Source: an uncultured Erythrobacter sp.
Lineage (GTDB): Bacteria; Pseudomonadota; Alphaproteobacteria; Sphingomonadales; Sphingomonadaceae
DNA length: 64,000 nucleotides
Reading direction: 5' to 3'
Assembly: GCA_937899785.1 (NCBI GenBank)
Contig: CALCCG010000153.1
Span: 1-64,000 of the forward strand
The notes beneath the pieces were generated by a model. That model was not told the origin of the DNA, made no database searches, and saw only the letters and a list, made by a program, of their open reading frames with translations. A program made the translations under genes and the position numbers. Below are positions 54,944 to 62,991 of this stretch, in pieces; positions within the stretch are counted from its first letter, which is position 1; the number at the start of each line of letters is the position of its first letter.

Positions 54944-55837
54944 TCAGCGCCCCATCATTGGCAAGACTTGCTCGTCTCTCAAGATGCTGAGAAAGGCCTG
55001 AATCTTCTCGTTCCTGTGTAGGTCGACATGAGTCACTTGCCAGCTATCGACCTTCCAAAAATTCGGACGCGGGTGGATTTCAACAAGGTGATCTACAGAT
55101 GGATGCCGATTGAGAGGCACGAAACCCGCCCCAACCCCATACTCGATAGCCGAAACAATCCGTTCCGCATCGCCAAACTCGACTTTCACCGCCTGCTTTG
55201 GGACGGTTTGCGCCAACCATCGGAGAAATGACTTCTTCTGAATAGCCGGATTGGCCGGCACTATGAAAGACATCTGCGAAAGATCAAAAGCACCATCAGA
55301 CATGCCAAGCTTTTCAAGATATGCCGGGGATGCGAACAGGCCAAACTCAACAGACTTGAAAGGAACGACGACGCTGTCGGGCTCTTGTGGCGGTGCACCG
55401 ACCCGAAAGGCAATATCCGCTTCGCCGTACTCCAGGCGCGCAATGGTATCGGTTGTGACCAGTTTGATGGTAACGTCCGGGAAGGCCGAAGAGAACGTGG
55501 CCACGGCTGGGAGCACCTCAGGAAGCAGCAACTCGAGCGTGGAGATAACGAGTTCTCCGGCCAACTTCGTCTGATCCCGGCGAGCAATGCGGTGCAGTTC
55601 CTGAAAGCCGGCTTCGGCAAGATCGGCAATGCGCAACATCTCCGCGCCAAACTCAGTTGGGGTAAAGCCCGTTTGCGAACGCAAGAAGAGCTTCGCTCCG
55701 TAAACTTCTTCAAGCAAGTTCACATGACGGGTGACCGTAGCGCGATGCACGCCAAGCTCTTCGGAAGCCGCACTTACGGTGCCAAGCCTAGCCACCGCAG
55801 CCGCCGTGCGAATTTCTTCCCAATGTCTCATTTTCAC
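54944..55837 (-). CDS. LysR-family transcriptional regulator A
   Basis: This 297-residue regulator has an N-terminal winged helix (EEIRTAAAVARLGTVSAASE, ELGVHRATVTRHVNLLEEVY) and a periplasmic-binding-like effector domain (ELVISTLELLLPEVLPAVAT). It is clearly similar to the second LysR at 60281-61261, sharing the segment around LGTVSAA and GVHRATV. The pair bracket the NTF2-like, AhpD-like and porin genes, and may control them. Confidence 0.9.
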   Translation of the reverse strand: MKMRHWEEIRTAAAVARLGTVSAASEELGVHRATVTRHVNLLEEVYGAKLFLRSQTGFTPTEFGAEMLRIADLAEAGFQELHRIARRDQTKLAGELVISTLELLLPEVLPAVATFSSAFPDVTIKLVTTDTIARLEYGEADIAFRVGAPPQEPDSVVVPFKSVEFGLFASPAYLEKLGMSDGAFDLSQMSFIVPANPAIQKKSFLRWLAQTVPKQAVKVEFGDAERIVSAIEYGVGAGFVPLNRHPSVDHLVEIHPRPNFWKVDSWQVTHVDLHRNEKIQAFLSILRDEQVLPMMGR

Positions 55838-55914
55838 TGGTCTTAGACCCTTGGGGTCCGCGCGGCTAGCGCGCGATAAGGCGGCACCTTGGCAATCGTC
55901 TCCCTTCTCGGGCT

Positions 55915-57825
55915 CTATAGGTCCATAGGATCGACCGGGTCCGTGCCAGCCTTAAGCTCGCTTGGATCATCGACGCCATCACCATCGGAATCAGCCTTAT
56001 AGGGATAGGTTCCCAAGCTAAGCTCCCGGTCATTCGGGATAGAGTCGCCGTCTATGTCGGAATCTTGCGCGTCCTCTATGCCGTCGCGATCTGTATCAGC
56101 CCAACGCGATCCGTCATTTGGGAAGCCATCGAAGGCGTCGTCCACACCGTCCCCGTCGCTATCAATCGCCAAGGGTGTGAACACCCCGTTCCATTCCGTG
56201 GCGGCGTCGGGCACCTTACCTATATTGACCTCCGAAATCAGCAAGTCATACAGCTGGCTCATATGGTGGGTTCGCTGCTCGCTCGGCAGGCCGAGATGAG
56301 GTCCCGGTTTCCATCCAAGAGGGCCCAGATGCCGCAGCGTCCAAGACATGCTGAGTTGATCCGTAACAACCACGACGGATTGCATCGAGGCTGAGAGCCA
56401 GGCTGTAACCACCGGTACCGCCAGTATCTCCTGCACTTCGCGATCCGAGTGATGGCGCCTCAATTCTTCGATATGCGCGGCGGTTACGCGCGAAGGGAGA
56501 CGGCCGGCATCGCGAACGAAGCGCAGAGCGGCCTTCATGGCAGGATCATCCTTCAAAAATTCAGAGCGCTCGAAGTCCATGAGCGAGCGAATATAGGCAA
56601 TAAGCGGCCCCTTCTCCTCCTCTGGAATCTCGTCATGAAAGGCATCAGCTTCGGTGTAGTCCCATATGCCAAAGGCTCCATGCGCCTGGCAGTGCACGCA
56701 TCCCGATGCGAGTTGATAAACGAAGAACAGCGACCAGATTTGTTTGTAGGTCATGGATCGTTCGGTTTGAAGGATGTATTCGTCCATCGCCAAAGTACCG
56801 AACGCCGACCCTCTGTCCCAATAAGTGTCGAACATGTTGCGAGCGCTGTACGGCGTGTCGGATGGAAGCGCTATGGGTCCGGCGTAATAGTCATAATCGT
56901 AGGCGCCGACATCGAACGGGGGTGTGTCCGGCGAAGGCTCATTGGCCTTTCTGGCATCATCGCTTTGCCATTTGAGGTAAGCGCTTGGAAACGCGTCAAA
57001 AGGTTGTTCAATACCATCGCGATCGCCGTCGAATGTTACGATCGGAACCCCGTAACCAGTTACAAAGTTTAGCCAATCGGTCTCAAACACCGGATCCACC
57101 GCACCCAGATCATCGCGCGCCCATGTCGCGTCTATTTCAGCCACCATTCCGCTTTGCGCATCACCCACAAGCGGGTTTGCGCGTTGCTCATCCGGCGACG
57201 TCGCGGCGTTGTGGCCGACGCTCCAGCCAACCGACGCGAGGTTCTTTGTCGCCCAGTCGACCGTCTCCTGATCGGTCACAATGGGTAGAACCGCATCATG
57301 GGTTGCCGATGCGTGATTGATCGCCCCAAGTTGCATCAACTCCGCAATGGTGCGATCGGTAAAGTTGGAGCGCAAAAGAGCGTGAAGATCACTGGATGAG
57401 GTGATCGGAAAGCGCCCCATGACCTCAATATAGGTGAAGGCGGCCTTGAGGCGAGGATCTTCTATGCCGTCGACATATCCAGGATCAAACACAGCGCGGA
57501 TCTCTTCCAGCGGCACTCCCATAAGCGACAGCTGGTAGGCGCTCCGGGCCGTATGGTGACCGCTGTCCGACAGGATCATCTGCCTCAAAGTGAGCTTCCA
57601 CTTCGTCAAGCTGGGCAGGTGTGCATCTCGGTGAATCATCACGTCTGCGGTGATCAAGCCCTCATAGAAATCGCGCAGGTTGCTGATGTCTATTTTGTGG
57701 CGATCATAAAAAGCCATTGCTTTGTCGGCAGCGGGAGGTGGTGGTGGGTCCTCTGCCTTGGCGATCGAGCCGCAAACCGAAACACCCACAAGCACTGTGG
57801 AGGCGAGAAAGTTCTTGAAGCGCAT
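55915..57825 (-). CDS. secreted AhpD-like protein with thrombospondin type-3-like calcium repeats
   Basis: This 636-residue exported protein has a signal peptide (ASTVLVGVSVCGSIAKAE) and two AhpD/CMD-like helical modules. The second module has the redox motif SGCVHCQAHGAFG; the first lacks both cysteines. Both end in a similar segment (LASVGWSVGHNAATSPDEQR and LGPLGWKPGPHLGLPSEQR), so the gene seems to have arisen by internal duplication. Acidic calcium-binding repeats (FDGDRDGIEQPFDAFPS between modules, then DSDGDGVDDAFDGFP, DTDRDGIEDAQDSDIDGDS, DSDGDGVDDPSELKAGTDP) follow. I know no protein with exactly this layout. It follows the NTF2-like gene by 14 bases. Confidence 0.7.
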   Translation of the reverse strand: MRFKNFLASTVLVGVSVCGSIAKAEDPPPPPAADKAMAFYDRHKIDISNLRDFYEGLITADVMIHRDAHLPSLTKWKLTLRQMILSDSGHHTARSAYQLSLMGVPLEEIRAVFDPGYVDGIEDPRLKAAFTYIEVMGRFPITSSSDLHALLRSNFTDRTIAELMQLGAINHASATHDAVLPIVTDQETVDWATKNLASVGWSVGHNAATSPDEQRANPLVGDAQSGMVAEIDATWARDDLGAVDPVFETDWLNFVTGYGVPIVTFDGDRDGIEQPFDAFPSAYLKWQSDDARKANEPSPDTPPFDVGAYDYDYYAGPIALPSDTPYSARNMFDTYWDRGSAFGTLAMDEYILQTERSMTYKQIWSLFFVYQLASGCVHCQAHGAFGIWDYTEADAFHDEIPEEEKGPLIAYIRSLMDFERSEFLKDDPAMKAALRFVRDAGRLPSRVTAAHIEELRRHHSDREVQEILAVPVVTAWLSASMQSVVVVTDQLSMSWTLRHLGPLGWKPGPHLGLPSEQRTHHMSQLYDLLISEVNIGKVPDAATEWNGVFTPLAIDSDGDGVDDAFDGFPNDGSRWADTDRDGIEDAQDSDIDGDSIPNDRELSLGTYPYKADSDGDGVDDPSELKAGTDPVDPMDL

Positions 57826-57839
57826 GGAAGCTTACTCCG

Positions 57840-58478
57840 TCACTTGGCCAGGAGGAACATGCCGTTGGGGTTCGGAGAATGAGACGGAACATTCTGAAGC
57901 ACATCCCAATGCTCCTCAAGAAGCCCGGTCTCTTCGTCAAAGCGATACATGTCGACCGCAGCGATACCCAGATCCCTTGGATCCCCAGTTTCGAGATTGC
58001 GGAAGTTCACATGAGCAAACGCATAGTTGCCGGACACGATCACGCGATGGATATCGATTTTGACTGGGTATTGTTCGGCTGAAGATCCAAACAGCTCAGC
58101 GAGCGGGGCACGGCCGTTGGGCAGGAACACGCTGTGCTGGATATATTCGTCGGAAATCAGACCCGAGAGGTTCTCATTCGTCGGACCCTCGATGAAGAGG
58201 TCATAAATCTCAATCACCCTTCGGGCGATCTCCAGCTCTTTCTCGGTCTCGGCAAGAATGTGCGTCTCAAAGCTCGCGGGAATGGAATTAGGGTAAATTG
58301 ATCCCTGCTCCCAAGCTCGAGTGGGAGGCGCGAAAGGATCGTTTTCTGATGCATCAGTCGTGGACTGAGTGGCCACTGTGACAGCGCTCGAATCAACCAG
58401 CTGAGCACTGGCAAAGGGTGACGATATAGCGAAGGCCAACAGCGCGGTCGCAATTGGCCCAACCAGCAAGTGTCTCAT
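57840..58478 (-). CDS. secreted NTF2-like (SnoaL-type) protein
   Basis: This 212-residue protein has a signal peptide (LVGPIATALLAFAISSPFAS) and a cone-shaped NTF2-like fold: EIARRVIEIYDLFIEGPTNE, LISDEYIQHSVFLPNGRAPL, VDMYRFDEETGLLEEHWDV. The segment ending EEHWDVLQNVP is typical of SnoaL-like polyketide-type proteins. It is only 14 bases from the AhpD-like gene, so they form an operon. Most SnoaL relatives are cytoplasmic; an exported one is unusual. Confidence 0.75.
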   Translation of the reverse strand: MRHLLVGPIATALLAFAISSPFASAQLVDSSAVTVATQSTTDASENDPFAPPTRAWEQGSIYPNSIPASFETHILAETEKELEIARRVIEIYDLFIEGPTNENLSGLISDEYIQHSVFLPNGRAPLAELFGSSAEQYPVKIDIHRVIVSGNYAFAHVNFRNLETGDPRDLGIAAVDMYRFDEETGLLEEHWDVLQNVPSHSPNPNGMFLLAK

Positions 58479-58708
58479 TACTTCTCTCCGCTCCACTGCA
58501 AAGCAAATGCGCCGCCAAAGCACGTCATTGCGAGGACAAGTCCTCATTCGTGCAAACGTAAGACGATAAGAAGCTAGCCGCCCCTTAGGCGGCGTTTAAG
58601 GGCCCCAAACGCACAGCAAGTGTGCGCCTTGCAGGCTTATTTGCGCCTGGAAACTATGCGACCAACCGGTGTCCGAGTTGCGAACTTTCAAAGGGGTTCT
58701 AGAAGGCC
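58479..58708. promoter_or_regulatory. divergent gap NTF2-like / porin with palindrome
   Basis: Between two divergent starts lies a perfect inverted repeat CGCACA-GCAAG-TGTGCG at 58610-58626. It may be the operator for one of the two LysR regulators. Confidence 0.45.
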
Positions 58709-60229
58709 ATGCGTGAGACCGTCTCGTCTCAATCACCCGTGCCAATGGTTCTTAAGCCACTCGCCTTCGCCACCAGGCGCAGCGCACAAAGCCGCAGCGC
58801 GAAGGTAGTTCTTGCCGCCACGGTCGCGTGTCTAATGACAGTTCCAGCCTCGGCGCAATCTCGCGACCAAGAAGTTGAAGCCCTTAAGGCGGAAGTTCGA
58901 GAACTTCGCACGCTCGTCGAACAACTTCTGAAGTCGCAGTCGTCGCCCGATGGCAATCAAGTGACTGGGCCGGCGGCCGCAACCGCGCCCACCGCGAACC
59001 CAACCGAAGAAGCAGCGATGGCCTCACCGGCGCCCGACCCACAGCGCAACGAGAAACCAGAGAACGAGGCGACCTCTACCCTGACGAGCATCCTTTCTGA
59101 CCGACAGCCCATTGGCCGTTTTCCCGACGACGCCTTTGTGACATCTGGCACCTTCGACCGTTCAATAACGGTACCAGGCACGCCTGGATCTTTTCGACTT
59201 GGGGGAGCGATTCAGGTCAACGCAAACTTCGATCCAGATAACCTGGGTTTTCAGCAGATCGGCACGCAGCCCACCATCCCGCTCAATGGAACAGTTGATG
59301 ACGGCTCGCGACAGTTCGCAATCCACGCGCGTCATAGCCGCATGAACTTCGATTACCGAGCGCCGACAGCACTCGGCCAGTTCCGGACTTTTGTCGAATT
59401 CGATTTCTTCGGAGACGGTGACGAGTTCACCAACGATTATGATCTGCGCTTGCGCCACGCCGCGGCCGAGCTTGGGCCTTGGAAGCTTGGCCAGTTCTGG
59501 TCCGGATTTGTGGATGTGTTCAACATACCCGAGACAGCTGATCCCGGTGGTCCTCTGGCTCAGCCCGTCCTACGAAATCCAGGTTTCTTCTATGTTGAGG
59601 GTGACTATGATGGTTCAAATTGGGGAATCGGGATCGAGAATCCAGCTGGCGATCTTGGCGGCAACACCGATCTGATCGCCTCAGAATCGGTGCCAAACAT
59701 TGTTGGCTTTGCAAAGCTGCAACGCGATTGGGGTCATCTAAGAATCGCTGGAATCGGACTGCAGCTGAAGTCCGACTCCGACTCCAAGTACACCGGCGGC
59801 GTCCATGTTTCCGGACGTATAAATACGCCTTTCACGGGGCATGAGCAGAACAACCTCGCGTTTGGCGCTCAAGTTGGGGAGGGGTTCGTCCACTACTTCT
59901 CATCCTTTGTCGGCGAACTGGACGGGACCATCGCCGACGATGGCGAAATCGATGCCACTGGTATTCTCGGAGCCTTTGTGGGGTACCAGCACTTCTGGAC
60001 CGATCGCTGGCGGTCAACAGTCACTGCAAGCCTCTTTGAACTGGATTCACCAGAAGGGACCGACCCGCTGTTCTACTCAGGCGGTGAACGCATCAGCGCC
60101 AACGTATTCTACACACCGATCAGCGGGGTCACGTTGGGTATCGAGGGGATATACAACACCATCGAGACTGTCGATGGATCAAAGGGCGATGGCGTGCGCA
60201 TTGAGTCGGTCGCTCGGTTCGATTTCTAA
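58709..60229 (+). CDS. DcaP-like trimeric outer-membrane porin
   Basis: This 506-residue exported protein has a signal peptide (VVLAATVACLMTVPASAQ), a short coiled coil (VEALKAEVRELRTLVEQLL), a Pro/Ala/Thr linker and a beta-barrel with aromatic-ended strands (DYDLRLRHAAAELGPWKLGQ; FVDVFNIPETADPGG), ending in Phe (VARFDF). This is the DcaP family, which moves small acids or nutrients across the outer membrane. The ATG at 58709 follows AGAAGG; 58745 is an alternative. It is divergent from the NTF2-AhpD operon. Confidence 0.82.
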   Translation: MRETVSSQSPVPMVLKPLAFATRRSAQSRSAKVVLAATVACLMTVPASAQSRDQEVEALKAEVRELRTLVEQLLKSQSSPDGNQVTGPAAATAPTANPTEEAAMASPAPDPQRNEKPENEATSTLTSILSDRQPIGRFPDDAFVTSGTFDRSITVPGTPGSFRLGGAIQVNANFDPDNLGFQQIGTQPTIPLNGTVDDGSRQFAIHARHSRMNFDYRAPTALGQFRTFVEFDFFGDGDEFTNDYDLRLRHAAAELGPWKLGQFWSGFVDVFNIPETADPGGPLAQPVLRNPGFFYVEGDYDGSNWGIGIENPAGDLGGNTDLIASESVPNIVGFAKLQRDWGHLRIAGIGLQLKSDSDSKYTGGVHVSGRINTPFTGHEQNNLAFGAQVGEGFVHYFSSFVGELDGTIADDGEIDATGILGAFVGYQHFWTDRWRSTVTASLFELDSPEGTDPLFYSGGERISANVFYTPISGVTLGIEGIYNTIETVDGSKGDGVRIESVARFDF

Positions 60230-60280
60230 CCTCCTATGTCGGGCAGCTGGATGAAATCGACGCCACAAAGATCGCTAGGG

Positions 60281-61261
60281 CTATAGGAATTGCGGCCGGG
60301 CCTTCGTAACCTCAAGGGATGCCCGTTTGGAGATCTCGGCCACGACTTGGAGGCCAAAAAGGCTTCGACGATCGGCAATCGATGTTGATACTGGAAGCTC
60401 TTTCAGATCAGTGAGGAACCCTTGCACTTTGGGTGTGCGGTGCACGTCCATATGGGTGACGATCCAAACCGGCACCTTCCAATCCGGCTGCGGTGGCAAA
60501 ACCTCAAACAACCAATCGACACTGTACCCGAGGAAGTAAGGAAGAAAGCCTGCTCCAACACCCGAAAGCACGGCATCATTTGCGCTTTGAATCGTCGAGG
60601 ACTTCAAGACAATCTGATCGCTGTCGATGTTGTTTTCGATCCACCGTTCAACAGCCGACCCGTAAACTTGTCTTTCACAGCGTACGAATCCGGCAAGGGC
60701 GCTTGCGCGCTTCTTGCCCGGCGGCTCGTCGCATAAACTTGCATGTTGGGGTAGCATCGATTGGAACAGCCCAATTGATAACTCGCCCAATGGTCGGACA
60801 ACGTAGTCCGGGTTTTGAGGTGGCGCACCGAGCGTTAGGGCAACATCGGCGTCACCGCATTCGAGTTTAAGGAGTTCGTCGCTCGGTCTGAAATGGACGG
60901 TGACGCTCGGATTGCGTTCGTTAAAGGCCCTTAGCGCTACAAAGACAAGATGGTCGAGCATTGCGGGACAAGAGACGACCAGTTCACCTTCCAGAACCCC
61001 CTCTTGACACCGCGCCTTCGCAATAAGCGACCGGAAGCTATTCTCAGACCGCTCGGCGATCTCGATCAGTGTGCTTCCAAGTTCTGTGGGCGAATAACCC
61101 TTAGTGTGACGTTGAAACAGCCTCGCCCCTAATTGGGACTCGAGGGCCTCCACGCGTCGCATGACCGTTGCGCGGTGGACCCCCATTGCATCCGCCGCCG
61201 CCGAGACTGTGCCCAATTTTCCGAGCACAAACGCCGTCCGAATTTCCGTCCAGTTCTCCAT
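60281..61261 (-). CDS. LysR-family transcriptional regulator B
   Basis: This 326-residue regulator is a paralogue of LysR A: MENWTEIRTAFVLGKLGTVS and AADAMGVHRATVMRRVEALE correspond position for position. The effector domain begins ELVVSCPAMLDHLVFVAL. It has a longer C-terminus. I use the ATG at 61261. It is convergent with the porin gene. Confidence 0.9.
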   Translation of the reverse strand: MENWTEIRTAFVLGKLGTVSAAADAMGVHRATVMRRVEALESQLGARLFQRHTKGYSPTELGSTLIEIAERSENSFRSLIAKARCQEGVLEGELVVSCPAMLDHLVFVALRAFNERNPSVTVHFRPSDELLKLECGDADVALTLGAPPQNPDYVVRPLGELSIGLFQSMLPQHASLCDEPPGKKRASALAGFVRCERQVYGSAVERWIENNIDSDQIVLKSSTIQSANDAVLSGVGAGFLPYFLGYSVDWLFEVLPPQPDWKVPVWIVTHMDVHRTPKVQGFLTDLKELPVSTSIADRRSLFGLQVVAEISKRASLEVTKARPQFL

Positions 61262-61474
61262 GACAGCTGATCCCTCTGCTGCAACGCCCAGCCTCTTAAC
61301 TGGCAAGCGGGAAACCAATTTTTCCCGACGCGGAATGGTGTCACACAATCGGCAGATCACCATTGATCTGGGTTAAGATATTCGGCGCGGCGTCGAGGGC
61401 TTGCAATTGCTTGGTCAGCCGATTGGGTCGGCAGCAACAGTTCAGTTTCGCTAACGAAAAGGCACGCCCGCAGT

Positions 61475-62080
61475 CTAGGAATCCTGATACGTCTTTAAGA
61501 AACGACTGAAACCTTCCGGAGTAACACCACAAAACTGGGCTATCAGCGTCTGCGGTGCCACCTCAAGAACCTGTGGGTGGCGCTCCTTTAGAAACTCATA
61601 GGACACGGCAAGGCGGTTGACACTCTTAACGTGCAGAATATCTATTTCGAACATGTGCTGCCGAAACATCTTATACCGCATGTAAAGACCCAGAACTTGG
61701 CCGTGAAACTGCTCTTGCTTCCACAAGTCGAGCGGAATCAGAACGCCTTTGACCGGTGAGACCGCAACCACGGAGTTCTCATTTGTTTGTCCCAAATGGG
61801 CGAATTCAAGAATGGCGCAAACGTCGGTGGGTTCGAAAAAGCGCGAAACGACTATTTGCCCCTCAGGCAGCAGGAACTGCCCGGCACAGATACCTTCGGC
61901 GACGAACAAGAGGCTGTCGCGTCGCGTGACGCCTGTGAACACCTCCTCGCGCTTACGATATGATACCTCCTCACACTGATCAGCAAACGCGCGCCAGTCA
62001 GCAGAAGGCACACGCACTCCGCTCGCTTCAACATCCTTCCAAAGGGCGGCCAAAGGCCCGGCAGACTGAGCGGTGGTCAT
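61475..62080 (-). CDS. Crp/Fnr-family transcriptional regulator
   Basis: This 201-residue protein has an N-terminal cyclic-nucleotide-binding-like beta roll (DSLLFVAEGICAGQFLLPEG, FFEPTDVCAILEFAHLGQT) and a C-terminal helix-turn-helix (VAPQTLIAQFCGVTPEGFSR). No N-terminal cysteine cluster as in Fnr is present in this start, so oxygen sensing through a 4Fe-4S cluster is unlikely. I use the ATG at 62080; an upstream start at 62167 would add a Cys-containing leader. It diverges from the TonB receptor gene across 0.9 kb. Confidence 0.8.
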   Translation of the reverse strand: MTTAQSAGPLAALWKDVEASGVRVPSADWRAFADQCEEVSYRKREEVFTGVTRRDSLLFVAEGICAGQFLLPEGQIVVSRFFEPTDVCAILEFAHLGQTNENSVVAVSPVKGVLIPLDLWKQEQFHGQVLGLYMRYKMFRQHMFEIDILHVKSVNRLAVSYEFLKERHPQVLEVAPQTLIAQFCGVTPEGFSRFLKTYQDS

Positions 62081-62991
62081 ACGGCGCTCGTGGGTTGCAA
62101 GGGGTTGCGCAGTGGGGACCGAGGAACAGCCTGAGCAAGATTGGCGGCCGCCGTGGTCAAGATCCAATGTGTTGAGGGTCCGCCGGTCGTCGAAGAATTG
62201 ACCGCACTCGATATCCTAGAAATCATTCGAAGCCGTCGCGCGCCAGCCGTGTGTTAGAGCTCATTTGCACGGAAGGGCATACCGCTGGCCGGGGCCTGCG
62301 CAATTCTCGAAACGCGCGGGTGGTGCGCGCTCATAGTACAGCTCACCCCATCGCATCTTCTGGCCTACCTACGTATTTTTGAGCTTTGAGAAGTCCAGAT
62401 TCGATCTATCGAAGTCCCAGAAATCGCCCGATCCAACACGAATGTTGTACGACGGATTTGCACCTGAGATCAGAGAGTCATGATGGTGAGATACGCTGAC
62501 GGCTGCGAGCGGTCTTGCCGAGATGCAAGAGCCCAATTGGGCAATCCTTCGCGCTTCCCTTCACGAGCGCTACCGCGCAAACAGATTCGGACAGCTTAAT
62601 CGCGCGCTCTGGGACTCCGGCTACTGTTGATTCGGTCGCATGAGCTGCGCCCAACAACGTATTTGACAAGACTGCAACCTTTAGATGTCAAATATATTAC
62701 AGTTTTCAATATATGAAAAAATATTTGAAATATATATTCTGGTAATCTTGCAACTTTGATCAATATAACTCTCACTGCTAATTTAATATGCAAAAATTTT
62801 TGTCATCTGAGACGCTTATAATTTCCCGACAAATATCTGTTAATGAGGAAATAATTCGATTTCATGTTTCAGAATTTGAAATTAACGTTGCAGTATTGCA
62901 AAATCTGACATGTTCTTGACCTTTGGCTGACGCCTAGCCCTCACATCACACTCATAAGCCCCCCCTGTTGGTTCATACACAGGGGGACATT
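62081..62991. other. 911-base gap with an AT-rich core before the TonB receptor
   Basis: I see no gene here. Bases about 62680-62900 are strongly AT-rich, unlike the flanks, and hold short inverted motifs such as TTGCAGTATTGCAA. It may be a regulatory region or acquired DNA. The last 15 bases carry the ribosome binding site GGGGGA. Confidence 0.5.

Noticed and set aside
61475-62080. Possible true oxygen-sensing Fnr
   Set aside because: From the supported start no N-terminal cysteine cluster is present; only the doubtful upstream extension has cysteines.
62478-62669. 63-codon minus-strand frame in the gap before the TonB receptor
   Set aside because: It begins at TTG with no ribosome binding site and has no recognisable domain.
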